Below, one piece after another: positions 35,601-44,988 of a stretch of DNA of 64,000 nucleotides. The notes under the pieces are model-generated. The model did no database searches, was not told where the DNA came from, and saw nothing but the letters and a program-made list of their open reading frames with translations. The first letter of the stretch is position 1. Each line of letters starts with the position of its first letter. Origin of the DNA: Haloarchaeobius sp. FL176. GTDB taxonomy: Archaea > Halobacteriota > Halobacteria > Halobacteriales > Natrialbaceae. Location: contig NZ_JANJYH010000016.1 in NCBI RefSeq assembly GCF_024609245.1, positions 1 through 64,000 of the forward strand, written 5' to 3'. Made by a program: the position numbers and the translations under genes.

Positions 35601-36345
35601 AGAGATGGTCGAAGCGACGGAGGCCGATGCTGAAACCATGTCCATGGCCGAGACACAGTGGGAGGAACGACTCCCGTTCCTCCTCCAGCTCGAAGGGCTC
35701 ACCCGACCGGAACTGCGGGAGGTCAACTGGCTCGGCCAAGACGTCGATAAGCAGCTCCAGAACCTCAGTGAGCAAGTCGAAGCGACGACCCAAACGGACT
35801 GGTGGACCGATGATGGCTGGACCACCTTCGTCGGCGAGCTTGAAGCACGGAGTCAAGCCCTCGAGACCCTCGAAGAAGCATGGGGCGATCAGCAAGCAAA
35901 GACGGCCATCGAGTCACTGCAGGGAGACTTGGAGAGCCTTGCATGGCTGGGCAATCCCACGGAACTCACCATGGTCAAAGACAGATTCATGTCCGAATAT
36001 CTCGACCCGCTCCGGACGTTCCGCAATACCGTCGAGCAGATCACGACGACGCTTGAGGGCCTGACCGACCGCGAGCCAGGCTCCCGGGATAGGAGCACGC
36101 TGATGACGATCTTGGGTAATCTCGATAGGAACCTCGACTGGACAGCCCTCTCAACGGGAACAGTCGACAAACGCCGGGAGCAGTTCTCGAGGGTCGACCG
36201 GCTCCTCGGCGAGAAAACGCCGGAGGAGGTGAGCGGGGTTGGGGTCCTCTACGATGATGCCGAGGAGCTTCGCGCACAAATCGAGTCGCTCGAGAGTGAA
36301 GAGTTGGAGCTCTTTGACGTCGATGAGGGGGTGATCGTTCGATGA
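32605..36345 (+). CDS. brxC: BrxC/PglY-like P-loop ATPase, first copy
   Basis: A 1246-residue ATPase. Walker A is YGYYGSGKSHLLTALDLLL (about 77-95); Walker B is KIALLMDEVTLFIGG (about 274-288). DRFPQQYELPSRHAGEIVQQ and the phrase YYPLLPYQPALFMEI (about 410) are typical of the BrxC/PglY family. The remaining 700 residues are helical with winged-helix-like pieces and acidic coiled coil (RATTVDTEELKEMVEATEAD). BrxC is essential in BREX and is thought to act as a large AAA-type oligomer on DNA. Overlaps ATGA with both neighbours. The duplicate brxC downstream is the hallmark of BREX type 5. Confidence 0.85.
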   Translation: MIDDEHLFDDPDPQFEESIRIDRDLEVGAEADKREILYQRYLDEYHLTESTVTFLEELFSHFHDETPDADERNHWLYGYYGSGKSHLLTALDLLLDTPQVEAADSQAVWQRFDDNDDEPELGEQWYTLHEETVIVPISINLLQYQGVREQSFSEIVLQEVYNQRGFADRLDVAFFEEEFKRTGGLFDTREVWEQKEQLINEILADEGVPNPTYDWKDVRQYRILSDIVLPELTERATGMVDNLEDIQNKKIGQELAVEKIESYRQELEAKYDRPVKIALLMDEVTLFIGGNYQRLSELNALAEGIKDVGEGNIISVVTAQSEIEDVQPGLAVKQLDFGILKDRFPQQYELPSRHAGEIVQQRLLAKSDQGRQWIENNALTARVDPNIMLTYREVEQNTAPPLDAIDDQEFSDYYPLLPYQPALFMEILSNLRNQLPDATKSIFSGTARAVLSLVAGLRAEWTEKDGEMPIISLVDFYDLVQYELQDIIPDKTAVIGDIENDPETTAFDLKVAKAVLLLSYVPEMIPMTDSNIATTVIDDLEGEIRSNVQTRVRSSLEGNLEKYIRPDTSTDGGDLRLTDREEQRLISEAHEFETEPAWDEIIETLDRRLWGDIVAELDLPTSYEWGTDGDDTAYPVGYAFQIDETSLETGYSESEDTVFDVDVVVRGLRPDVDTDRIAQDKLYWLLDTEGIEELRSQLTEWWALEKATRKSNPPESVVRDRSDAANRVTEKLRSALSKGKFTVQADDLTTFDSAVSEYVTETYPDYFHPELARITDSHLDELRQLGDDESLPSWAETIGVPEQSTNDFATFSDIAFEVRRLVGTQIQESGEGVDVATLLERSIDEEPLFGVETPSGRNPSPAMLAVVWGLCRAGVFRVTTVEEEPVELDALLTPRRHTTLTLSTVPTGKRTKDVFVEHDIIEPTESENQGYINFVDQLETLETRASSLASNAGVKADTTFETAGLKTLVQRLATEAEGIEEAAADRQERATTVDTEELKEMVEATEADAETMSMAETQWEERLPFLLQLEGLTRPELREVNWLGQDVDKQLQNLSEQVEATTQTDWWTDDGWTTFVGELEARSQALETLEEAWGDQQAKTAIESLQGDLESLAWLGNPTELTMVKDRFMSEYLDPLRTFRNTVEQITTTLEGLTDREPGSRDRSTLMTILGNLDRNLDWTALSTGTVDKRREQFSRVDRLLGEKTPEEVSGVGVLYDDAEELRAQIESLESEELELFDVDEGVIVR

Positions 36346-36980
36346 GTCACACGACCGGCAACCCGCTCATCGAGTTCACCGACGAACTTGTCGACTTCGC
36401 TCGCGGGGAGCGGCGGGGAATCCGGAACCCCTTCGTCATGGTCCCTCTCGAGCCGGAGATCGAACACCGGGTTACCAAGCGTCTCGAAACGTGGGCGAGT
36501 ACGCCCGAGGGCAATCTCGCCGACTGGGAGGATGTCACCGACACCAACGACACCGCAGTGACTGTGACGAGCGTCCGGCTCGATGCACTTTTGCCAGAGA
36601 CAACGGCCTTCGGGACCAGCATCGACCTCGGACCGTTGGATCGCGTCGAGACAGCCGCCGTCGAAGACACCCTTGAAGGGAATCTTTCGACGGAGCTGGT
36701 CGAGGGGCTCATCGCAGAGTACATCCAGAGCGGGCACGTTGACAACGACCGCTCGTCGGTGTTGGTGCTCCTGAATCTCGGGAGCCTCTATCCGTTTACC
36801 CGGGCCTCCGAGTTGCTTGATGAACTCGATCGGAAAAACGTCAACACAACCGTCGGCATTCCCTTCCCGGGCTCAGTAACCGGCGGTCGACTAAGTTTCT
36901 TCAATGAACGTGCACGCCACTACTACCCGGCCCACCGGATCGGACAAAAAGTGACTGCGGGGTATATGACTGATGTCTGA
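36342..36980 (+). CDS. brxB: BrxB-like protein (DUF1788 type)
   Basis: A 212-residue protein of usual BrxB length. Typical features are FVMVPLEPEIEHRVTKRLE near residue 27, VLVLLNLGSLYPFTRASELL (about 140-159) and IPFPGSVTGGRLSFF near 175-190, ending ARHYYPAHRI. BrxB is a small core BREX protein of unknown chemistry, conserved next to BrxC. It sits between the two brxC copies and overlaps them by 4 and 8 bases. Confidence 0.8.
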   Translation: MSHTTGNPLIEFTDELVDFARGERRGIRNPFVMVPLEPEIEHRVTKRLETWASTPEGNLADWEDVTDTNDTAVTVTSVRLDALLPETTAFGTSIDLGPLDRVETAAVEDTLEGNLSTELVEGLIAEYIQSGHVDNDRSSVLVLLNLGSLYPFTRASELLDELDRKNVNTTVGIPFPGSVTGGRLSFFNERARHYYPAHRIGQKVTAGYMTDV

Positions 36981-39900
36981 ATTCGACACACTTGCCGACC
37001 TGTTTCCGCCGGACCGCCAGCCAACTCGCGAGCTCGAGCCAATTCAGAAGGTCGACAAGACCGACCAGATCGAGAAAGACATCGACGAGTTCTACGAAAC
37101 TGAGAGTGCAAAGCGAGTTCTCAGAGAAACCGCCGCAATCGTCGCAAACGAGGGCGTCGATCACCGGTTCCGATACGTCCATGCGACCTTCGGCTCCGGG
37201 AAGTCCCACCTTCTGAAACTCATCGGCGTCGCGACCGGCGAGATCGAAGGCCTGGAGTCCTCCGCTCACGATCTGGCAAACACCACGACAGGGTTCAAGG
37301 AGTTCCGGGATGCGATCACTGACTCTCATATCGACCATCTCCAGCCCCTGTTCCTGAACCTGCTCGACCGAGATCGGGACGACACGAAACTCCCGCTGAT
37401 CCTGTATGAAGAACTCGGTCGTCGTCGTGGCTATCACACCGACCTCCCCTGGTTGCTCGAATTCTGCTGGCAACTCGATATCGAGCATGACCTCTGGGAG
37501 CAGCTCTCGACTTTTGAACACGAGGAGCTGCAGCTAACCGACGTCGTCGACCGGCCGGCCTCCCTGCGGCCGTGGCTTCAACAGGCAATCCCCCAGCTCG
37601 GAGGGGCGGCCGCGGCCGGTCTTGATTCTGCAGCGGCCGTTGATGACCTTATCGAGGCCGCAGAGACAGCAATCGATCCGACGGCGTTTGGCCCTGACGA
37701 TCTCGTCGAACGCCTCCATCGCACCAAGCGCCATCTCGAGCAGGACGGCGATACCTACGAGTTCCTAATCGGGCTCGACGAAATCGCGATCTACGTCGGC
37801 GACCAGCAACGACGCTATGAAGAAGTCGTCGATACGATTACCGCCCTCATCGAGGGGCTCAATCCGCCGATCTTGGGAACCGGCCAATGGCCAATGCGGG
37901 ACATGCAGCAGCGATTCTTCGGCGACGCCGACGATGAGGCGTGGTACGCCCAAGAGGTGAAACTCGAAGGCGCCGACACCGAAACCATTGTCCGGAAACG
38001 GTGGCTCCAAAAATCCGAAGACGGCGCCGACTATATCCAGTCGGATCTGCTTGAGGACGCCACGGCGCTCGACCCGACCCTGCACGACGAGGCCAGCCCA
38101 CCCGAACACAACGATCCGGTCGAGGCATACCCGTTCCGCGATCTGGATCTCTGGCTACTTCGGGACTCGATGCAAGGGCTTATCGAGGGTGAGCGAAACA
38201 CCGACCGAGAGTATATCCAGGGGCGAGCCCTGCTTGCCCGCGTTCGCTCGCTGTTCGTCAACCACGGCTGGGCGAGCCGAACCCCCGGTGTGGTCGTCCC
38301 CTGGAACGAGCTCTTCGACATCATCGACGCTGACACCGAGCTAATCTCCGGCTGGGCGTCGGACCTCATCAGTCGCGTTGCAAACACATTCGATGCAGAG
38401 ACCGCCCAGACGGCAAAGGCGCTGTTCTTGCTCAGTCAGGTCGAGACCGTCCCCCGCACAGCGGACAACCTAGCACGGCTCTTAGTTGATGATGTCGGGA
38501 CGGATATCCAAGTGCAGCGCGACACCGTCGAGAGTCACCTTGAGGCGATGGTCGAAAAGAATCTGATCAGAAAGAGCACGGAGACTGCAGAGCCGACCTA
38601 CACCATTCTTTCCGAAGGGGAAATCCAGTTCTGGCAACAAGTCCAGCAAGAAGCGACCGAACTCCCGGAACATCAGGTCCAGAACAACATCCGGGAGTTC
38701 ATCCGGGAGGCCGACCCGACGCGATTGCCGTCCCACGAAGGGACCAAAATGGGAACATTCGGCGATCTGGATGGAATCAACTACACTGTCCGTTATGCAA
38801 TCGACCGATCGATTCCGGACTCAGTCACAGAAGAGTACGACACCATCGTGATTCGGGTGCTGGTGCATGACGAGGAGACGATCAGTGACCAGCGCACACA
38901 GTGGCAGGAGGCCCACAGCGGGCCAGCTGGCCGTGAAGACGTGTTGGTCACCGTCAACATCACGGAAACCACTCGGGAGCAGATTCGGGAATTGATTGGT
39001 ATGCAGCAGGTGTTGAGCGGGATGGCGGACCCGAGTCCGGACCATCGACTCCGACAGCAGTCGATGCAAGAAGAGATCGAAGATGATCTGCGTGGTCGGC
39101 TTAACGAGGCGGCGGTATACCTGCCACAGCGGGAAGCATCCTATGGGACATACCTACAGGACCTCGATACAGCAGTCACAGACGCTGTCATCGAAAAATT
39201 CCCGAGCCGGAAAAATATCGATCACACCCTGCAGGTTGAGGACCTGGAAGCACTCATCGACTTCTTCCAGGACGGTGGAGCGTGGCCCCTCAGCGACGAT
39301 GATGCCGACCGCCTCGGTGTCAACAAACTTCCAGGGACAATCAGTGATGGCTGGGCGATGGAGTTCCTGGAACTGGACCGATTTGACGGCGATGAACGAG
39401 TCAGTGGAGCGCGGATTCTGGGGACGATCAACAGCCGGGGTGGGGAGTTCCTCGGCACGCCCCTCGAGGCACTGCAGACACTCCTGTTCGTCCTCGTCGC
39501 CGACAACCGAATCGCCATTCGAAGTGATGGCGATCGAGTGACGGACACCCGGACGATCGCCAGCACCATCACCAGTATTACCCAGTTCGAGGACGCGATC
39601 GTCGTGTTCGACCCCTCGCCCCCGCCGGAGGACCTGAATGACGTCTATGCCGCTCTTGTCGGCGAAGAGCCCGAAACCGACGATACGCAGGAACTGCTAG
39701 AGGGAATCGAAGCCTGGGCTACGAAGCATGCAGAGGAGTTCAACACGGTCGTCTCTCAAGTAGATCTGAAGTTCAACACGCAACTCTCGCTTGCAACGCT
39801 GAATGACGCACTCAAGCCAGCTTTCTCCGGCGAAGAGCTAGACGCAAATCTCCTAACGAACGAGCAGGTCGTCGATCAAGCCCATCGCTATGCCGACGCC

Positions 39901-40659
39901 GCTCCGCTGTTCATTCCGGCAAGCGACGACGAGGAGCCACTCTGGGACCAGATCACCGCGGTCGACGAGTGGCTCAAGGACCACTATCCGACAGCGGCGA
40001 TCACGGGGAAGGTAAGCACCACCACTCAGGGATATCAGATCCCGAGGGTCGATACCCTGGAGTCACAGCTCACAGAGGCACAGAAGTTCCGAGTTGAGAC
40101 CCTCCAGGAGCTGTCTCAAGACCTGACCGGCGAGCCAACAACAACAGATGATCTCGAAACACTCCGCGCTGAGCTGACCGTCAGCCTACAGAGTGCGGCC
40201 CTCACTTCGGATATCGAGCGAGTCGTCGAGACCTACCCGAAGGTCCAGCTTGACACGCTGCAAGCCACTATCGATGACGCGAACGACGCCGACGAGCCCC
40301 TCGCAGAGGAGGCCTTCGCCGAAAAAGCGATGCGAACTGACGCTGACACGCTCGCGAACGGGCGAACACTCCTCCGGCCAATCACTGACGGCGAGTCACT
40401 CTACGAACAGCTTCGGCAGCTCTCGACGAAGCTCCCTGACAGTCCCAGCGGATTTGTGGCCCAACAAATCACCAAGGCGGTGAGTGGGGCGACGATTCCG
40501 GATCCCGACCGCGCAGCACAGCTCCTCAAGCAGGGACGAGCCATCCTCGAGGGTGACAATGGCGGTGGGAAAAAGAAGGATGATGACGGACTCTGGCAGC
40601 AGCTCTCGACCTACGACGATGGGACCATCGTCGTCATCGACACGGAGGATGACCAATGA
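36973..40659 (+). CDS. BrxC/PglY-like P-loop ATPase, second copy
   Basis: A 1228-residue relative of the first BrxC. Walker A is HATFGSGKSHLLKLIG (about 70-85); Walker B is FLIGLDEIAIYVGDQ (about 260-274). YPFRDLDLWLLRDSM takes the place of the first copy's LLPYQPALFMEI. The body includes a winged helix (HLEAMVEKNLIRKSTETAEPTY) and long helices; the C terminus is Lys/Asp-rich (GGGKKKDDDG). The two copies align only in the ATPase core, so they probably have separate jobs or form a mixed oligomer. Operon overlap with brxB and pglZ. Confidence 0.82.
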   Translation: MSEFDTLADLFPPDRQPTRELEPIQKVDKTDQIEKDIDEFYETESAKRVLRETAAIVANEGVDHRFRYVHATFGSGKSHLLKLIGVATGEIEGLESSAHDLANTTTGFKEFRDAITDSHIDHLQPLFLNLLDRDRDDTKLPLILYEELGRRRGYHTDLPWLLEFCWQLDIEHDLWEQLSTFEHEELQLTDVVDRPASLRPWLQQAIPQLGGAAAAGLDSAAAVDDLIEAAETAIDPTAFGPDDLVERLHRTKRHLEQDGDTYEFLIGLDEIAIYVGDQQRRYEEVVDTITALIEGLNPPILGTGQWPMRDMQQRFFGDADDEAWYAQEVKLEGADTETIVRKRWLQKSEDGADYIQSDLLEDATALDPTLHDEASPPEHNDPVEAYPFRDLDLWLLRDSMQGLIEGERNTDREYIQGRALLARVRSLFVNHGWASRTPGVVVPWNELFDIIDADTELISGWASDLISRVANTFDAETAQTAKALFLLSQVETVPRTADNLARLLVDDVGTDIQVQRDTVESHLEAMVEKNLIRKSTETAEPTYTILSEGEIQFWQQVQQEATELPEHQVQNNIREFIREADPTRLPSHEGTKMGTFGDLDGINYTVRYAIDRSIPDSVTEEYDTIVIRVLVHDEETISDQRTQWQEAHSGPAGREDVLVTVNITETTREQIRELIGMQQVLSGMADPSPDHRLRQQSMQEEIEDDLRGRLNEAAVYLPQREASYGTYLQDLDTAVTDAVIEKFPSRKNIDHTLQVEDLEALIDFFQDGGAWPLSDDDADRLGVNKLPGTISDGWAMEFLELDRFDGDERVSGARILGTINSRGGEFLGTPLEALQTLLFVLVADNRIAIRSDGDRVTDTRTIASTITSITQFEDAIVVFDPSPPPEDLNDVYAALVGEEPETDDTQELLEGIEAWATKHAEEFNTVVSQVDLKFNTQLSLATLNDALKPAFSGEELDANLLTNEQVVDQAHRYADAAPLFIPASDDEEPLWDQITAVDEWLKDHYPTAAITGKVSTTTQGYQIPRVDTLESQLTEAQKFRVETLQELSQDLTGEPTTTDDLETLRAELTVSLQSAALTSDIERVVETYPKVQLDTLQATIDDANDADEPLAEEAFAEKAMRTDADTLANGRTLLRPITDGESLYEQLRQLSTKLPDSPSGFVAQQITKAVSGATIPDPDRAAQLLKQGRAILEGDNGGGKKKDDDGLWQQLSTYDDGTIVVIDTEDDQ

Positions 40660-42764
40660 TCCCCCAGCCTCGACATTCCCTAACTGACGAAGCAGAACAG
40701 CGACTTCAGCAAACCTTCCCCGAGAGCCACACCGCAGATGTTCGGGTGGTGTGGTGGGACGACGGTGGACATCTCGAAGAGACCGTCCAGCAGGCCGCGA
40801 GCAATCTGGGGATCGGCTTCCGCGCCGCCGAGGGCTTTCCGCTTTCACTTCGAACCGACGCGATCGCAGAAGAACGTGAGACCGACCGGCCGATCGTGTG
40901 GTACATCGGCGAAGCCAAAGCCGGTCGGGACTGGTTCCGGGACATCCGTGAGACCGGTGGGGAGGTCTCCTGTAGCATCGAAGAGCTCACTGCCGATCTC
41001 TATGAGGTCAACCCTTGGGACATCTTCGACGTCGAAATGAACGATGCTGCCACCAGGGACCAAATTGCAGGCATTATCAAAGCCGAATTCGAGACGCCCG
41101 GGATTCCCCAGTATCGCAGCCTCAGAGAGGAGATCCTCACCCGCGGCGACGGCAAAATCATCGACCACCTGTTACGAGAGGGATGGCCGGAGATCAGCCG
41201 AGACACAGAGACGGTCGCAGACATCCGCAAGAAGCTCGATGACGAGATTCCGATTGCGGACGACGCCGGTCCCGAGGAAATCACCGAGACCGTTCGCCGC
41301 TGGGCTGTCGCCCAGTCGCTGCATGAAAGTGGCGTCGATGGATCGCTGTTCCCCGATGGCTATGGCGAGTCCAGTCACAGCCCTCTGACGACGCTGCTCA
41401 ACATGGGCGGGACCAGAGCCCGCGCCGAGACATATCTGGGGGTGGAGTTCTGGGGCGACGTGATTCGCAACCTCGAGGACGTGTGGGAGTATGCGGACTG
41501 TCCGGTCGATCGAGCGCTCGATGACGCGCTGTGGGAGGCATGGTACGAGCTGTTCGAGGCGGGGGAGCTCGCCACCTGTATCGAGCATGCACAGATCAGG
41601 CAGTCCGCACTGACAGTCTACCCTGAACAGACCGGCTGGCGTGATCTCTGGGTCCAGTGTGAGCACCTCGCTCGACTCCAACAGCAGTTCGACGCTTGGG
41701 AGGCACGGGATGGACAAACCGACCCCTTCACAGCCTATGCCGATCCCGACGACGGGAGTTGGCAGATCGACAATGAGGTGCTGCATCTCCAGCTCACTGG
41801 AACACCCGAGACGGATGTCCCTGCCGACCATCCAGCAACCGGGACGTTGCCCGATATTCGGGACGAGATGCTTACGAGCCGGTACCGAGAGTACCTCGAG
41901 ACACTTGCAGGAGACGTCGAGGCGGCGATGCAGGTCAACAGCCCACTCCTCGATAAGGCACCAGCCCATGAATGGTGGAACGATCACGAAGACGAGTTCA
42001 AAAAGGCCGGTACCGTTGCCATCCTGTTGATCGACGCGCTACGGTTCGACCTCGCACAGCAACTTGCCGAAGCACTCAACGATTCCTTCGACGTCACGCG
42101 TGAGACACGGCTCTCAACGTTCCCCTCGGAGACCAAGTTCGGGATGGCTGCGCTCACGCCGGGGCGGTCCTTCCGGTTTTCGGTCAGGATGCACAATGGG
42201 ACGCTGACGCCCTTCCAAGGGGATCGCTTGCTGTCGAACAAGGGACAACGGATCAGCTTCCTCGACGACGAAGGCTGGGCCGTTCCCGACGACCGGGAGT
42301 CCGGATGGGGCCAACACCAGATCGCCTACTACGACAAGGAAATTGACGAAGTCGGGGAAGGCGAGATCGGCGAAATGGTGCACCATTTCCACGACTACGT
42401 TTCCGAGCTTGCCTCGATGATTCGCCAGAAGCTCGACGAGGAGAGTTGGGACCGAATCTACGTCGTCACCGATCACGGGTTCGTCCTCTTGCCCGAGGGA
42501 ACAACGACGGAAGCGGTCCCGTCAGATACACCGGACAGCGAAGTCAAGTATCGGCGTGTGGCTGGAGATGATCTGAGTGGTCTGAGCAACGGTGTACACG
42601 TCTCCGCTAGTACACCCGGAATCGACTACCTCGATACGGGCCTTCAGGTTCTCGTATACCCGCGCCAGCACTTCAGCAAGCAGGGCTACAGCGGCGATCG
42701 CTACTACCACGGTGGGTTGCTTCCCCAGGAGTGTATGCTCTCGTTCCTAGAGATTCAGAAGTGA
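40656..42764 (+). CDS. pglZ: PglZ, alkaline-phosphatase-superfamily BREX protein
   Basis: A 702-residue protein. The PglZ domain is the C-terminal 260 residues, with metal-site motifs VAILLIDALRFDLAQQL (about 452-468), a TFPSETKFGMAALTPG segment (about 488) and VTDHGFVLLPEG (about 604). The N-terminal 400 residues are helical (DUF-type, with DVRVVWWDDGGHLEE). PglZ proteins of BREX have nuclease or phosphodiesterase activity in vitro in some systems. Last gene of the brxA-brxC-brxB-brxC-pglZ operon; ATGA overlap upstream. The metal ligands I can see are intact. Confidence 0.88.
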   Translation: MIPQPRHSLTDEAEQRLQQTFPESHTADVRVVWWDDGGHLEETVQQAASNLGIGFRAAEGFPLSLRTDAIAEERETDRPIVWYIGEAKAGRDWFRDIRETGGEVSCSIEELTADLYEVNPWDIFDVEMNDAATRDQIAGIIKAEFETPGIPQYRSLREEILTRGDGKIIDHLLREGWPEISRDTETVADIRKKLDDEIPIADDAGPEEITETVRRWAVAQSLHESGVDGSLFPDGYGESSHSPLTTLLNMGGTRARAETYLGVEFWGDVIRNLEDVWEYADCPVDRALDDALWEAWYELFEAGELATCIEHAQIRQSALTVYPEQTGWRDLWVQCEHLARLQQQFDAWEARDGQTDPFTAYADPDDGSWQIDNEVLHLQLTGTPETDVPADHPATGTLPDIRDEMLTSRYREYLETLAGDVEAAMQVNSPLLDKAPAHEWWNDHEDEFKKAGTVAILLIDALRFDLAQQLAEALNDSFDVTRETRLSTFPSETKFGMAALTPGRSFRFSVRMHNGTLTPFQGDRLLSNKGQRISFLDDEGWAVPDDRESGWGQHQIAYYDKEIDEVGEGEIGEMVHHFHDYVSELASMIRQKLDEESWDRIYVVTDHGFVLLPEGTTTEAVPSDTPDSEVKYRRVAGDDLSGLSNGVHVSASTPGIDYLDTGLQVLVYPRQHFSKQGYSGDRYYHGGLLPQECMLSFLEIQK

Positions 42765-42831
42765 AACAAACGCTTGCAAATTGATAAATCGATCTCCATC
42801 CGGCCCGAAGGATTCGATATCCTTCGACGGT

Positions 42832-42840
42832 ATCATTATA
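42832..42840 (+). promoter_or_regulatory. TATA-like element before the AddB-like operon
   Basis: ATCATTATA, 28-36 bases upstream of the ATG at 42868. It gives the AddB/AddA-like operon its own promoter, separate from the BREX operon ending 68 bases earlier. Confidence 0.5.
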
Positions 42841-42867
42841 GTGTCGGCGAGCAGCATTCAAGCTATC

Positions 42868-44988
42868 ATGGGAGATTCAGCTGGACAATCCCTTCATGGG
42901 GATCTCCATATCTATCCCTTTCGCAGCCCAGACCGATCGGAACTTGTCGCTCAACACTACCAAACACTCCTGAGTGAGTATGGGACAGAGGATATTCTGT
43001 GTCTCACTCGATTGTGTAATGAGGAACGGCTCAGCGATGAGATAGCGAAGACGCTATCTGAGGTCGCGCGGCCAACAACCACGTCGCTCACCGACTTCGC
43101 CGCAGAAGTCCTCCCAACAATTCAGCCAGGCGTCCGAACGCTGTCTGATAACGAGCGGATTGAATTGCTGGCTGCGTTCCTTTCTGAGCAGGAGTGGGAC
43201 ACCGAGTACCTCGCACGTGCTGCACAACAGGATTCGTTCCAGCAGGACGTGGGTGAGATTCTGATCGAAATGGAGTCACGGAACGCACTCTCACCGAGCG
43301 ACTACACCTCTCCCGTTTTAGCTGAAATCGCGACCGTTGGACGAGATTTTCAATCCCATCTCGCTGACAGAGGCTTTGTGGACAGACCATCGCTTCTCCC
43401 GACTGCAACAGCGGCACTCGAAAAGGCTCGCACTGAGAAGTCTATTCCACGGCGTGTCGATCAATGGAACGTCCTCCTTGTCGCTGATTACGAAGAGTTC
43501 GCAACGACAGAGCGACAGTTCCTCCAAGCGATCAGTGAGGCTGCTGACGCCCCAATCGTTGCCATCGCCGCACGGCAAAGCCGTATTCTTAGCAGCTGGC
43601 GAGAAGCAGGGGGCATCGAATCACTGGCTGCCGGACTCGACACAGCCGTTCACGAATTACAACGGGAGTCGGTGAGTGCTCCGGAAGCTGTCGGTGAATA
43701 CTTGGTGACCGGGAGCAAGCCCGAAAATCACAGTCCGAATGGATCAGTCGAGGTCATTGAGGCTGCGACCTTCCGGGAACAACTGACGCAGGTGGCCAAT
43801 GAAATCGAGCGCTTGGTTCGTCGCCCTGACTATACATACACAGACATCGCTGTCATGTTTCAAGATTCGGGCGGACCGGTGGAAGAGACACTGCGGCTTC
43901 TGAGACGGCATGGCATCCCAACAACTACAGTCGCAGTCTCCCAGCTTGGAAACGACCCAGCAGTCCGGGAACTATACGACGTGGCGAAGACGTGTGCTGC
44001 CCTTTCAGACAGTGACCAGGACGCGAGCCGAGAGCGAATACTTTCCGTCGAGGGAGGAACCGAGGACCCCATTGCGGGAGTAGAAGCTTCATCTACTGCA
44101 ATTGATGGCCTTTGGCACTGGCTGGCTGCAACTCATCTGAAAGAACGGATTGCGGAAAACTGGACTGAACTCGATGCCCGGGACCAATTTCGGCGTGTCC
44201 GAGAGGTCGTTGGTTTGGCCGAGTTCCTCGAGGAAGAACCAGACCTTGACGGGTCATGGATAGGGTTCCTAACGGCACTCGAACGGGCGTTCAAATACAG
44301 TTCGTCCCGACTCGATTCGATTGAGCCGGAGACTCACGAGGGGGGAGTTCCGGTTGGGACAATCTATGGGCAGAAACACGAGAACTACAAGGCGGTGTTT
44401 CTGTTGAATGTCACCGATTCAGAGTACCCATCCACACCAGATCTCACTGCCCTCCTGCCGACAAAGCGTCTTGAGGAAGAAAAGGGGTATCCACTACTGA
44501 CTTCTCAATCTGTAACAGACATTACAGAGACGTTCCAGCCGGCGAGTGAGACCCACGAGAAGCCCTTCCATGCGTACTTTACGCAAGTGAGCCGGCGCTT
44601 GCTCGGGATTGGAATCGCTTCAGCCGCCGAACGGCTGTATTTTGGTGTTCCCCAGGAGAGTGCCGACGCGCTTGGAACGTACAATCAGCCTTCTCGGTTC
44701 CTTTCCGAGCTGGTGGAGAATTTCGAGATGATTACACCACTCACGATAGACGGCGAATCGGAACAAACGAGTCACGGCGGCGCAAGTGAGGTCGTGGTTG
44801 AACACGTGGATGATACGCTGGACGCCGTTCGACGAGCTGGCGTCGGAGGAGAGACGGTCGATCTCAACCGCTTTGAACGTGAGTTGGCAGCTATCGAATC
44901 GGTATTAGACCATCCGGAGGCCAAAACGGTGCAAGCAGCGTTGGAAGCCCGCATCGACTTCCGCCAGGGGAGGGTTCGCCGTGACTGA
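42868..44988 (+). CDS. AddB-like inactive helicase subunit
   Basis: A 706-residue protein like the helicase part of AddB (RexB), the scaffold subunit of the AddAB DNA-end-processing nuclease. Visible traits: EFATTERQFLQAISE, VANEIERLVRR followed by DIAVMFQDSGGPVEETLRLLRRHGIP (domain 2A-like), and GTIYGQKHENYKAVFLLNVTDSEYPS (the UvrD-like V/VI region). There is no GxGKT Walker A near the N terminus (HGDLHIYPFRSPDRSELV instead), so it probably does not hydrolyse ATP there. The nuclease domain that ends a normal AddB is a separate gene starting 8 bases before this stop. Start at ATG 42868 is chosen from the TATA spacing. Confidence 0.65.
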   Translation: MGDSAGQSLHGDLHIYPFRSPDRSELVAQHYQTLLSEYGTEDILCLTRLCNEERLSDEIAKTLSEVARPTTTSLTDFAAEVLPTIQPGVRTLSDNERIELLAAFLSEQEWDTEYLARAAQQDSFQQDVGEILIEMESRNALSPSDYTSPVLAEIATVGRDFQSHLADRGFVDRPSLLPTATAALEKARTEKSIPRRVDQWNVLLVADYEEFATTERQFLQAISEAADAPIVAIAARQSRILSSWREAGGIESLAAGLDTAVHELQRESVSAPEAVGEYLVTGSKPENHSPNGSVEVIEAATFREQLTQVANEIERLVRRPDYTYTDIAVMFQDSGGPVEETLRLLRRHGIPTTTVAVSQLGNDPAVRELYDVAKTCAALSDSDQDASRERILSVEGGTEDPIAGVEASSTAIDGLWHWLAATHLKERIAENWTELDARDQFRRVREVVGLAEFLEEEPDLDGSWIGFLTALERAFKYSSSRLDSIEPETHEGGVPVGTIYGQKHENYKAVFLLNVTDSEYPSTPDLTALLPTKRLEEEKGYPLLTSQSVTDITETFQPASETHEKPFHAYFTQVSRRLLGIGIASAAERLYFGVPQESADALGTYNQPSRFLSELVENFEMITPLTIDGESEQTSHGGASEVVVEHVDDTLDAVRRAGVGGETVDLNRFERELAAIESVLDHPEAKTVQAALEARIDFRQGRVRRD

